Shown: positions 11,836-22,300 of the stretch, piece after piece
Layout: each line of letters begins with the position of its first letter
Numbering within the stretch: the stretch's first letter is position 1
Program-made: the position numbers and the translations under genes
The notes under the pieces: model-generated
What the model saw: only the letters and a program-made list of their open reading frames with translations
What the model was told of the DNA's origin: nothing
Databases searched by the model: none
Source: Rhipidocladum racemiflorum
Lineage: Eukaryota; Streptophyta; Magnoliopsida; Poales; Poaceae
NCBI GenBank assembly: GCA_036346355.1
Contig: CM070572.1
Location: forward strand, 38,353,944 to 38,417,943
Direction of reading: 5' to 3'
DNA: 64,000 bases

Positions 11836-13561
11836 CTAGATGATTGTCGCGCCGGGGATGTGAGTATACCCCAACCCTTCGAAATGCCGTTCCAATTTCC
11901 TGACCTCCGCCAGGTACGCCGCCATGACGGGGTCAGGACAGGAGAAATCTTTCCTTGCCTGATTGACGACCAGCAGGGAGTCGCCCTTTATTTGCAGGCG
12001 CCGAACACCGATGACTGCAGCGGCCCGGAGCCCAGCCAGCAAGCCCTCGTACTCGGCGACGTTGTTAGTGGCCTTGAAGTCGAGGATGACCACGTACTTG
12101 AGGAGGTCCCCGGTCGGAGAGACCAGGAGAACCCCAGCCCCCGCGCCTTCAAGCCTGAAGGACCCGTCGAAGAAGAGCGTCCAGGGGGAGGGCGCGGGGA
12201 CCTCATCGGCTTCGGACTCAGCTGGAGTCCACTCGACGATGAAGTCCGCCAGCCTTTGACTCTTTATCGCGGTACGAGGAGCGAACTTGACACCGAACTC
12301 CCCCAGCTCGACGGACCACTTTGCGATGCGGACCTCTGCTTCTCGGTTGTGGAGGATCTCGCGCAGGGGGTATGAGGAGACCACTGTGATCTCTCTCCCT
12401 TGAAAATAGTGCCGCAACTTTCTTGACGCCACCACCACAGCATAGACCATCTTCTGAGCCTGAGGGTACCTTGTTTCTGCGTCGTGAAGCATCTTGCTGA
12501 CGTAGTAAACCGGCCGTTGGACGCCTTCTCGCTCTGCCACCAGCGCCGCGCTCACTACGGAGGGGCTAGCCGCCACATACAACAGCAGTGGCTCACCCGG
12601 CTCGGGGGCGACCAGCACCGGGGGAGAGGAGAGGTACTGCTTCAAGCCTTCGAACGCCTGCTGGGCTTCTGGGGTCCATTCAAACGAGTTGGTCTTCTTC
12701 AACAGCTTGAACAGCGGCAGGCTTTTCTCCCCTAGCCGAGCTATGAACCGGCCAAGGGAGGCCAGCCGGCCAGTCAAGCATTGCAGTTGCTTGAGGCGGG
12801 TAGGCGGCTGCATCCGCTCAATTGCTTCTATCTTCTCTGGGTTGACCTCGATCCCGCGGCTGGAGACCAAGAACCCGAGTAGCTTCCTGATGAGAGACCA
12901 AACACGCACTTCTCGGGATTCAACTTTATACAGTATTTTCTGAGGCGGGAGAAGGTCTCATCCAGGTCCTGGACAAGCTCATCGGCCTTTTTTGTTTTAA
13001 CTACCAGATCATCAATATACACTTCGAGGTTCCTCCCTATTTGGGGCCGAAACACAATGTGCATGGCCCGCTGATAGGTGGCACCAGCGTTCTTCAGCCC
13101 GAAGGGCATCCTGACGTAGCAGTATACACCGAGAGGAGTCACAAAGGCGGTTTTATCTTCGTCTTCCTGCGCCATACTGATCTGATGATATCCGGAGTAG
13201 GCGTCGAGGAAACACAGGGCTTCACATCCCGCCGTGGAGTCGACGACGATGTCTATCCATGGCAGGGGGTAGGGTCCTTGGGGCAGGCTTTATTGAGGTT
13301 GGTGAAGTCGATGCACATTCGCCACTTCCCGTTGGACTTCTTTACGAGCACGGGGTTGGCCAACCACTCCGGATAGGTGGCCTCCCGCACAATCTTGGCA
13401 GACAAAAGCTTCGCCACCTCATCCCGAATGGCATCCTGCCGCTCTGGCGCCTGCCGCCGGATCTTTTGTCGAACCGGGTGCGCTCTAGGGAGCGTTGCCA
13501 ATCGGTGCTCAACCACCTCCCTAGGGACCCTGGTCATTTCTGATGGTTCCCAGGCGAACAC
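11836..13561 (-). pseudogene. Reverse transcriptase and RNase H region of the Tat-type pol (frameshifted)
   Basis: 13561-13253 holds the RT fingers (KKSNGKWRMCIDFTNLNKAC). A frameshift follows at about 13265. 13175-12828 continues with MPFGLKNAGATYQRAM and the catalytic box YIDDLVVKT. A second frameshift occurs near 12900. 12909-11836 then runs open for 357 codons: the RT connection, the Gypsy RNase H (KMLHDAETRYPQ), and a second RNase H-like domain (WTLFFDGSF ... ATNNVAEYEG ... GDSLLVVNQ). That second domain is the archaeal-type RNase H typical of the Tat lineage. At least two frameshifts disable the polyprotein. Confidence 0.92.
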
Positions 13562-13600
13562 ATCCAGGTTAGACCAGAGGAAGGTGACGAGCGCGCCTTC

Positions 13601-14500
13601 CTATTTGGCGCTGAGGTCGGTGCCGATCTTGACGACCTTGCCCGAGCCGTCCTCGCCCACGGGGACCGCCTTTGCCTCGCCCAAAGGTCTGGGCGGAGCG
13701 CGGGTCCTGACCGAGGGGGAGCTCGGGCTGTCGTCCTTATCGCGCGCCGAGCAGGTGGTGCCGGCCAGGTCCTGCAACTGCTTGCTGAGACGCAGAGCTT
13801 CCAGTCTATCCACCTTCACTGTAATTGGACCCCCAGGCCCGGGAATCTTCACTAGCATGTAGGCATAGTGAGCGACCGCCATGAACTTGACCAAGGCCGG
13901 ACGGCCAAGCAGGGCGTTGTAAGGGAGGTCGAAGTTGGCGACCTCGAAGTCGACCAGCTCCGTCCGAAAGTTTTCCGCACTTCCGAACGTAACAGGTAAC
14001 CGGACCTGCCCCAGGGGCAAGAGGCCCACCCCGGGGGCGACTCCGTAGAAGAGTGGGGCCGGGCGCAGCTCCTTATATGGTATCTGGAGCGCTTGGTACG
14101 CCCCAACTGACAGCAGGTTGATGGCGCTACCTCCATCAACGAGGACCCGCCCGAGCTTCGCGTTGCGAACCGTGGGAGAGACCACGATCGGCAAATGGCT
14201 CGGGCCGGAAACGTTCTCCGGGTGGTCGGCCCGGCTGAAAGTGATCGGTTGTTCCGACCACTTCAGCAGCCTACTCGCCCCAGAGGACGATACGGTGGCG
14301 CAGACCTGCCTCAGATCCCGCTTGTACTGCGAGTTCGATGAGTAGGTGGCTGAGCCACCGTGAATGAACGCCACCGTGTGCTCCGCCTGTTGGAAGGCCA
14401 GTGGAGCTGAGTCTTCGTCGTCGTCGTCTCCGTGGTCTTTCTCGCGGCGCTTCTTGAGCCGCCTGTCTACCAGCTTGGACACAACTTGGCAGTCCTCCAA
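13601..14500 (-). pseudogene. Gag C-terminus and aspartic protease of the Tat-type element
   Basis: An open 299-codon stretch. Just upstream in this frame is a CPIHRTSGHDLEDC motif, a CX2HX4H-like knuckle usual at the end of Tat Gag. The protease follows with the active-site segment RVLVDGGSAINLLS; the D-G-G form in place of D-T/S-G is common in this lineage. ALLGRP, the second conserved protease motif, is at about residue 195. The protease would release Gag and Pol products in the virus-like particle. A stop at 13601 separates it from RT. Confidence 0.88.
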
Positions 14501-14689
14501 GTCGTGTCCACTCGTTCGATGGATGGGGCAATAGGGCTTGCCCCCATCGTCTTCGCGACGGGGCGAGCGGCGGTTCCTGCGGTCGTCGCGCTGGTCCCGG
14601 CGCTCATCTCTCCAGTCCTGATCATCGCGACGCCAGGATTTGGTCTCTGGTTCGGCAACCAGGACTTCCCTAGCGGTGGCCTCCTTTCA

Positions 14690-16048
14690 CTTCTTCTTCT
14701 TCTTCTTGCGGTCGGAGGACTTCGAGGTGCCGGCGTAGTCGGTGTCGGTAGGCCTTGTCGCCCACTTCCGAGCCTCGGCCGCCCTGGCGCACTTGTGCGC
14801 TAGGGAGAACAACTCGTACGTGGTTGAGATGATGCGGGTAGCCATCTTCTCCCGCATCTTCTGGTCCCAGACCCCCCTCCGAAAAGCGATGATCACCGAC
14901 TGCTCAGAGATCCGGGGGATCGTATTACGGCAGTGGCTAAACCGCCGGATGAACTCTCTCAGGGACTCCCCCCCGTCTGCTCCAGAGCGTGGAGGTCATC
15001 CTCCACGCCTGGTTGAGCGTAGAAGCCCTGGAAGTTGGCGACAAAAATGTCGCATAGCTCCTCCCACGAGTGTACAGAGCCTCGCGGGAGGTGAAGTAGC
15101 CACGACCGGGCGGAGCCCGTCAGCGACGTCGGTAAGTAGTTGGCCATAACCTTCTCGGACCCTCCCGCCGCGCGCACCACCGTGGTGTAGATTTGTAGGA
15201 ATTCTTCCGGGTTGGTGGTGCCGTCGTATTTCTCGATGGAGGCAGGGCGGAACCTCTCCGGCCACGCGGCTTGCCGGAGGCGGAGAGAAAACGCCTGGCA
15301 TCCAACGTTGTAGGGGGAGCAGCGTCATTCGCCAGCCCCTCGATCCTGAGGAGAGGATGAGGAGCGCGACCCTGCGCTCTCCCCGGAATCCGAGGGGAAG
15401 CCCCCTGTCGCCCGGCGGATATCTAGGGACTGGCGCGCCGCTGTGCGCTCTCGCGACGCCTCCTGAGAACGTGACGTAGGTCACCGTCGCGCTGGAGCAG
15501 CCTCTCGTCCAAGCGCGATCTGAGATCTTCGCGATTCCCCCTTGACTCGGGGGGACCGCGAGAAGAAGCGGAGTCACGTGCACGTCCCCCTATAACGAAG
15601 GGGGCTGCAACCAGGACTCTCTTCCCCTTGTCCCGGCCCTTGATACCGGGAGAAGTCGTGTGGCGGCTGGAACCCTGCGCGTCGGTTGCGCGCGCTCCTT
15701 GCCGCCACATGCCGGAAGCCCCCGGCTGGGTCGCCGTTTCAACCTGCTGTTGAGCGATGTCGACCAGGTGGACGATATCCCGCAGCCATGGAGTGGCTGG
15801 GGTGTCCCCCCCAGTAACACTGGGGGATGATCGAGAAGCAGCCGGGCCGCGTGAAGGCTTCGCGCGGGGGTGTCGTCCCCCAGCGCCAAGCGCCGTTGGA
15901 CGGGCTGACCCCCAGGTACGGGAGTCACGCGCGCCCCTCCCGCAGCGGAGGGACCCGGGTGGCCCGGCTCCCTCCCCGAACGTCGGGACCGGCTACGGGC
16001 GCCGCTTTCCTCGGGCAGATTGCTGCGCTTGGAGTGCGACTCCGCCAT
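14690..16048 (-). pseudogene. Gag of the Tat-type element (frameshifted)
   Basis: The start is the ATG at 16048 (MAESHSKRSNLPEE), about 90 bp after the 5' LTR. The N-terminal part is basic and disordered. The Retrotrans_gag domain is split: 15180-14959 (SARSWLLHLPRGSVHSWEEL ... FYAQPG) and 14896-14687 (SVIIAFRRGVWDQKM, then a Lys run). Shifts in frame separate the N-terminal region, the capsid-like domain and its C-terminal half. Gag would form the particle that packages element RNA; this copy cannot encode it intact. Confidence 0.88.
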
Positions 16049-16121
16049 GCAGACAAGCGCCCCTACTTCTGCTGAGCTTCGAGCTGGAAACGGAAGGAAG
16101 AGGGCAATCTAACCACCGATA

Positions 16122-16141
16122 GCCCCTACCTGGCGCGCCAC
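16122..16141 (-). other. Primer binding site
   Basis: On the minus strand, directly after the 5' LTR, lies GTGGCGCGCCAGGTAGGGG. Position and TGG start fit a tRNA primer site; I do not assign the tRNA. Confidence 0.7.
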
Positions 16142-17111
16142 TGTCGGCGTACTAGCCAACAGGCACCTCCGAATCGGGTGCTTATGAGGTTCAGACGGGG
16201 GGCTTTCGAGGCAATTGCCGGGGAAAGGAAGAAGATGACCGGAGTACCGGGAAGCTCAGGGGAACAGGGGGGCGCAAGAACTTTTACCCAGGTTCGGGCC
16301 CTCCGGAGAGTAATAGCCCTAGTCCTGCTTTTCTTGCTATTGCTTGTGTTCTAGCTTGAGAGGATGAAACCTACTAACCATGGATCGAACCCCTTCTCCC
16401 ATGCCCCCCGGCTCCCTTTTATACTTGGGCTGGCGGGGGCGCCTGGGAGACTTACACGATAAGGCACACTCATTACACTGCCACGGGCGCATTTAATGCG
16501 CCCGTCACTGCTCTTACATCCCATTAACGTCTGCCGCAGCCGTCACACCCCCGCCTCGGGCCCCACGTCCGCCAACGCCACCCGTTCCGTCAGGGGGTGA
16601 GGTGCTGCCGTGATGTCACACGTAATTAATGCACGCCTGGGGAAGACGCGCCGCCATACTGTATCCTCCACGCTTTGCATTTAATGCGCACGATTCGCAT
16701 TAAATGTCCTTGACCCGGCACTGCCGCCTCGGGGGTGGGCGCCAGGGGAGTGGCCAGCATGCCACGTGTCCTCTGGGCGATCACCTTGCTGGGCGCCCAG
16801 GGGCGTGGCTTGATCGCCACGTGTCTCTGGACGACCACCTGGCTGGGCGCCCAGTGGTGTGGCCTGACCGCCACCTGTCCACTGGGCGACCACCTTGCTG
16901 GGCGCCCAGTGGCGTGGCCTGACCGCCACCTGTCCACTGGGCGACCACCTTGCTGGGCGCCCAGTGGTGTGGCCTGACTGCCACCTGTCCACTGGGCGAC
17001 CATGCTGGGGATCTGCTGCTCGTCGTGGCGGTGGGCCCGGATGCGCCCTGCTCGCCCGGCGATCGTATTTATTGCGGGGGAGTGGGTACCCTGGCGTAAA
17101 ATACGCCGACA
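16142..17111 (-). repeat. 5' LTR of the Tat-type element
   Basis: 970 bp, the upstream LTR because gag-pol reads from it on the minus strand. It contains the TATA box at 16416-16423 and four 55-bp tandem repeats at 16779-17002, which lie in U3. Confidence 0.95.
16416..16423 (-). promoter_or_regulatory. TATA box of the LTR promoter
   Basis: The minus strand reads AAGTATAAAAGGGAGCC. It lies downstream of the tandem repeats in U3, as expected for the transcription start of the element. Confidence 0.75.
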
Positions 17112-17116
17112 GAGTA

Positions 17117-17508
17117 TAACACATTCGTTTAAGTGGTATAATGAAGGTGGGAGTACGTACTCCCAGGAGTACGAAAAAGGCTTCCTATATATATATATAT
17201 ATATTTATATACTCTTTCAATATACTCAAATAACAATTCTAAGATACTACAGTGCGATATTGTTGAAAAAAAATTCATCGAAGCCCTTTATTTTTTGCTA
17301 TATACCCTTTTCCATATGTACAAAGAGTATATAAATAAATTATGCTATAAAGGATGGACTTTGAAGAAATTTTTTGTGGAACTCACTTTGGAGTATCTTA
17401 TAATCAGTATTAGAGTATACTCAGAAGGATAAAGAGGTATAACAACATCATTTAAACAGTATATTGAGAGTGGGAGTACATACTCCCAGGAGTATGGAAC
17501 CATTTTCC
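17117..17508. mobile_element. Right part of the split MITE plus an inverted partial copy
   Basis: 17117-17185 completes the MITE begun at 5631. After a (TA)n run, 17205-17508 is a near-complete second copy in the opposite orientation, and a (CA)n run follows at 17511-17526. Two palindromes, GGGAGTACGTACTCCC (17149-17164) and GGGAGTACATACTCCC (about 17471-17486), sit at equivalent sites. The pair could form a large hairpin once the retroelement is disregarded. Confidence 0.6.
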
Positions 17509-17689
17509 TACACACACACACACACAGCCTGTGTTTGGAGTCCACTCAGTGTGCCCATGTGTCACATTTTTTCTCGTAAATTATAAAATTACGGTTAGGT
17601 TCTTTCATCGGTTATTTTGAAAACATAACATGTGGTTTCGTATATTTACGAACAGGTCATCTACTGGTTTTAAATTTCATTTTCGGATC

Positions 17690-18985
17690 ACATCTCAGAG
17701 GGGCAGAAATAAAAAATTTCAGCGAGATTTGAGAATTTCGGTCGATTTTGGTTGAAATCTGGTTAAAATTCAAATCTGGTATTTTGGGCACCAACAAAAT
17801 CGAAATTTCAGCCGAAATGATCGAAATTTCGGTGAAACATACATGCACTGGGCTAATGGCCTCGTTGTCTGCCGACCTCCGAGGCAACAGCCGCATGGCA
17901 CCACCGCGGCGTCCCATATCTTCCTCAACGTCTACGACGTCACCCTCGCCAATGGCCTCGATGTCTACCACTGGGGCATCCATGTTCATGGGGATGGAGT
18001 ACGCGTACGGGGCGCACAAGGGAGGAGCAGCATCTTCGAGGTGGCACCACGGCGGTGTCTCGGGTGAGTGTTCTAGGAGGTGGTGTTGGTGAGGACCACA
18101 GAGCTGACGTGGGCCAAGCTCGCCGGTGACTTCCCTGGCGACGGGTACAACCTTGTTTCCCTCAACTGCAACCACTTATACAATGCAACGTGACATCACC
18201 TCGTCCACGGGCACATCCACACTGGGTCAACCACCTCGCCAAGATCAGCGTCGTCTTCACCTACATCATCCCAGACAACAGCAAGACCGTGTACCACAAG
18301 GTGGAGCCGGCAGCCAGCGGGAAGGCCGGCATCAGGAGTTGCTCTGCGCGCTTGGCCGCGAAGGCTTCAGTGCTACAATGGCCAAGGACCTTCTTTTGCT
18401 CCCACTCCTCCTCCTCCACATCCTTTGCAGCTGGCTGTGGACGGGCGATGAGGGAGCATCGGATCTGGCGGGGACCGTGGGATCCAACGTGGATCCAATG
18501 AATCTGACAAGGGGGAGGCCAGGGAAGGAGGTGGCGCTCGAAGGAGGATGGGGCAGTACAATGTGGGAAAAAGAGGGAGGGCAGAGGGAGAGAGGAGAGG
18601 GAGCAATGAGGGTGGCGGCGCTCGGAGGCGAGGGAGGCGGCACCGCTCGGGGAAGAGAGAGACCAAGGCACGCGGGAGAGAGATCTAGAGAGAGGGGGGA
18701 GATAGGATTAGGGTTAGGGGGCCTCCGGGCCAAGTGGACCAAGGAGTGGGCCGAATCCAGTCCTAAAAACATGAAATTGGAAGAATTTGTAGCAGTTTCG
18801 ATCCAAAAGGCCGAAATCTCAGCGAAATTGACCGAAAACTCACCAAAATTTACCCAAATCAATGTAGCAATTTGAAAACTTTCAAAACATTTTATCCCAC
18901 CGAGGTTTAGAATCCCGACCCTGACCGAAATCCAAAATTTTAGTAGAGATTTCTGAAATCTCAGCGAGATTTTGAAACCTGGTGG
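17690..18985. mobile_element. Pack-MULE-like element with captured gene fragments
   Basis: AT-rich flanks of about 150-200 bp form a degenerate inverted repeat: left AAATTTCAGCGAGATTTGAG, right (reverse complement) AAATCTCGCTGAGATTTCAG. Between them lies GC-rich gene-derived DNA. The same type of end occurs in the element at 47590-48060. I could not find a convincing 9-bp target duplication, so the Mutator-like assignment rests on the long ends and the cargo. Confidence 0.55.
17910..18290 (+). pseudogene. PPPDE / DeSI-like deSUMOylating isopeptidase fragment
   Basis: Scattered over different frames are the landmarks of a plant PPPDE-domain protein: FLNVYDVT (near 17920), YHWGIHVHG (near 17968), MEYAYGAHKGG, FEVAPRRC, YNLVSLNCNHL with the catalytic-Cys segment (near 18147-18180), and WVNHLAKI (near 18226). 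The order is that of a DeSI-like protease, which removes SUMO or ubiquitin from substrates. Frameshifts and stops between blocks show it is a non-functional copy. It lacks the start region and is enclosed by transposon-type ends, so it was probably captured from a gene elsewhere. Confidence 0.7.
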
Positions 18986-19040
18986 GGGCATGTAGCAAAG
19001 CCAGTAGCTAGAACAAGGTAGTGGAGCTGCTATTGCCCTA
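18986..19040. other. Junction between the Pack-MULE-like element and the chromovirus remnant
   Basis: No feature seen; the exact boundary of either element is not resolved. Confidence 0.4.
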
Positions 19041-19329
19041 TGGCGTCCACGACAATGATTACATTATGGTCTCTACTACAGTTTATATGAATATACTATG
19101 ATGTTATTTGAATTTACCAATGCTCTACATGTTTTAGAATCTTATGAATAAGATTTTTATGGAATATTTCGACTAGTTCGTTATGGTATTCATCGATGTT
19201 ATTTTTATCTACTCCAAGGATGAAAAGTAACATGCATGACATCGGTGCATGGTGCTAAAAAATCTACAACAGTACGAGCTATATGCAAAATTTGACAAGT
19301 GTGAATTTTGGCTAACTAAAATTGCCTTA

Positions 19330-22300
19330 TGTAACATCCCCAATTTCTGTCTTTCCACAAAAGCTAATTTAAATTAATTAAAATCAAAATTTGGTTTTTC
19401 TTTGGCGTTCTAATTAACCTGGCATCCTGGTCATTCCGAAATTGGAGTTCAATCCTACATCGTCCGCAAAGTCAAAATTCTAAATTCCGGTCCTAACTCG
19501 AAATTTCACCTATGTTCCAAAATCCCCCCAAAACCCCAAAACCTATTGTATTAGGTTCCAAATATTCTATAATATTTTTGGAAATTTTTCCAAGATTTAT
19601 AGAGTCCCTTTGGTATTTTATCCTTCGCGCTCTTTCTTCGAATTCTTTATTTTAGTCCCGGAATTATTTAAATTTCAAAATTTATCCAAAAATAGTGAAA
19701 CCAATTTTATTTGGTTCCAAATATTCCCTAGTATTTTTAGAAAATTTTTTGGGATTTTTAAACCCTTTTTGCTATTTTATCTCGCGCGCCATTGATTCTA
19801 CACTATTCAAATTCTAACCAACGGGAAGCTGACACGTGGTGACACTATTCATCTTCCTGGCAGATCGATTGTTTTGTCTAGAGAGCTCATTTCCTTTTCC
19901 CGTTCGTGGCACCTTAGATTCCAATCGTCATAACTTCCTCATTTCTTCACCAAATCATTCACGGTTTGGTCTATTGGAAAGTTAGTGGCGAGGAGATTTC
20001 ATTCCCCACCATCATTTGTCCTAAATCCCGTTGGAAACGGTTCATTTGAGTAGAAACCGAAATGCACTAATTTGGTCATTACTTGGCCGTTTCTTGAGCA
20101 AACGTTGAGCCACCACTTCCTACAACTTCGTCTTGGCGTCCTCTTTCCCGTGCTCACCTCCCCACGCAGCCTTTCCACTCCATTTCTCCGGAATGGTGCA
20201 AGAACCGACGCCTAACGTTGTTCGTCGACATCGCCGCGACAACTTTTGATCCGGTGAGGCATTTGCAATTCCGTTCGCGTCACCGTGTGCGCGTCGTCGC
20301 CACGAACAAAAGCCCTCAATCGATTTCGATTTTTGTTGCAGGACGGCGATGAATTTTATGGTTGAAGTTTCCGATTGGAGCACTGTTCATCGTCGATTTC
20401 TCGCAAACCGTTGGTCCCCTCCGAAATCCAGCAACACCGCTAGGTTCGTCTCATCGCGTTCTACGTGATGCTCCCTTTTGTTTTGGAAAAATCCATTGAT
20501 TTTATGTTTTCCCCAAATTGGATGTCCGTTGGCTGTTCCCGTCATCGGTTACTATTTCGATCATAACTCCGGCGAGCGTTTCCCAGCGATCAGCTGGTCC
20601 GATCGTCCTATAAATTGAACCCTAGAATCCTCTCCTCATTCCCCACTGTTGCGCCTGGAATTTGAGTTCCGAACACTCTGTGTGACACACCAGTCCAGGA
20701 TCACGCGGGTGTTCACAGATACAACAGAGATGAATACCATTACACATACACATCGGTAATAATAATAAAGTATTCAACTCATATAAAAATTGTTAAGACC
20801 TTATGGTCAGCCTTACAATATTAAGCCCCGCAGGGCTGAGTTCAGAGTAAACAAATAGCAGCGGAAATAAAACTCGTTCGCGGCGCCTCAGTATGCCACA
20901 GGCAACTGACTTGGCTTGCCCCTAGTTGTTCGCCTCATCGTTCTGCTTCTCTTCATTGGCTTGCAGACCCTCTTCTTCTGGTGTTGTGATTTTTGGAGGG
21001 GTGAGTACATTGGTACTCAACAAGCTATGCACAGAATGCAACCTAATATACTACATGCTAGGCTTATTCCAATGGAATGGCTTAACAGGTTTGTTTTGCA
21101 GTAAAGCAGCATTTAACAAGTAGCATAAGTAGATTCGAAAGCGGTAAAAGCAAATAATGTACCAATAACTTTTCCAAAAGTTAAGTAAAAGTATTCCCAC
21201 ATCCTAATCCATACTTCCACCAACTTCATCCTTTGTCCCCAACCACATTTTTAATAAAGTCTAACCCTTGACTGTAATCCCCGAGCAATGTCCAATACCG
21301 TGGACTCGGCTATTCGAATAGTTTGTACACTCTGCAGAGGTTATACACTTTACCCACACGATATAGTTAAACACCACGCAGGCGAGTAACCATAACAAAG
21401 TCTTTTCGAAACCTCTATCCTCGCATGCGTACCTCCTAGTATAGTCCCCACTGTCCCTTCCCTTTTGCGGAGCGGAAGTACAGGGCCAATGTATACTGTT
21501 GAAGAGATGTAAGACCAATCGGTAAACACTACACCCTTCTTTCCACATTTATAGCTACAAAAACCACCTGAGGTCTCACATGCTAAGATTTTGGAATCAT
21601 ACTCAACTAGGTCTGTCCCACTCCAGACATGTGGTTGCATGTTAAGCCCAGTTCAAAGGCTTGCAAGGTTAAGTCCTTAGGTTGACCGTGGCAAGACTAC
21701 CCAAAGGTCACAAAACCAAATTCAACAACATCTCTCCCATGTGCCACACCGGGCCCGCCCATTGATCACTTGCCATAGCCTAAACTATTTTCCCACCCAG
21801 TTGATTACCATGCACCATGTGCCACCAGCTTATCAACAACACATGTCACATTTTTACAAAACATGTTCCATAGTTCATTAGTCAGTATTCGGCTTACTTC
21901 CAAATTGGTGTCACCAATTCGAATGGCATGGCTAAGCAGAACTACCACGTTCTAACTACCCCATTCTGGTGATTAGTATTAACCAGTATATAATCCAACC
22001 TTGGGTGACAAATGGTTCATTGACATACAAGTATTATGGACAAGGTGACAATATCAAGTGGTAATTATCTAATCCCAAATTACTTGAACACATTATAATT
22101 AAATTAGCATGCATAATTTAAAACAAACTAATATTTAAAAACATGGGAGCAAAATGGTCAAAGCATAACTTGCCTCCGTAAAGTAGCGAGTCTTGGTCTA
22201 GATCTTGATCTTGAACTTGCTCCTCGAAAGCGACACCCTCACACAGTTCGACGTCTACGCGTAAAAGATAAAGAACCAAATAAACACGTGGAACAACATA

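Larger units (their letters stand above)
5914..17111 (-). mobile_element. Complete Ty3/Gypsy retrotransposon, Tat type
   Basis: The 11,198-bp element is bounded by TGTCGGCG...CGCCGACA LTRs and by a perfect 5-bp target duplication GAGTA (5909-5913 and 17112-17116). The minus-strand order is 5' LTR, PBS, gag, protease, RT, RNase H, a second RNase H-like domain, integrase, spacer, antisense ORF region, PPT, 3' LTR. RT before integrase defines Gypsy. The second RNase H-like domain and the antisense ORF after integrase are known marks of the Tat lineage (RIRE2, Grande and Retand types). Gag-pol is broken by several frameshifts, so the copy is non-autonomous now. Confidence 0.95.

Noticed and set aside
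18332..18991. 219-codon ORF on the minus strand
   Set aside because: It runs from the AT-rich element end into the captured leader-like fragment; the composition is low complexity and no domain is seen.
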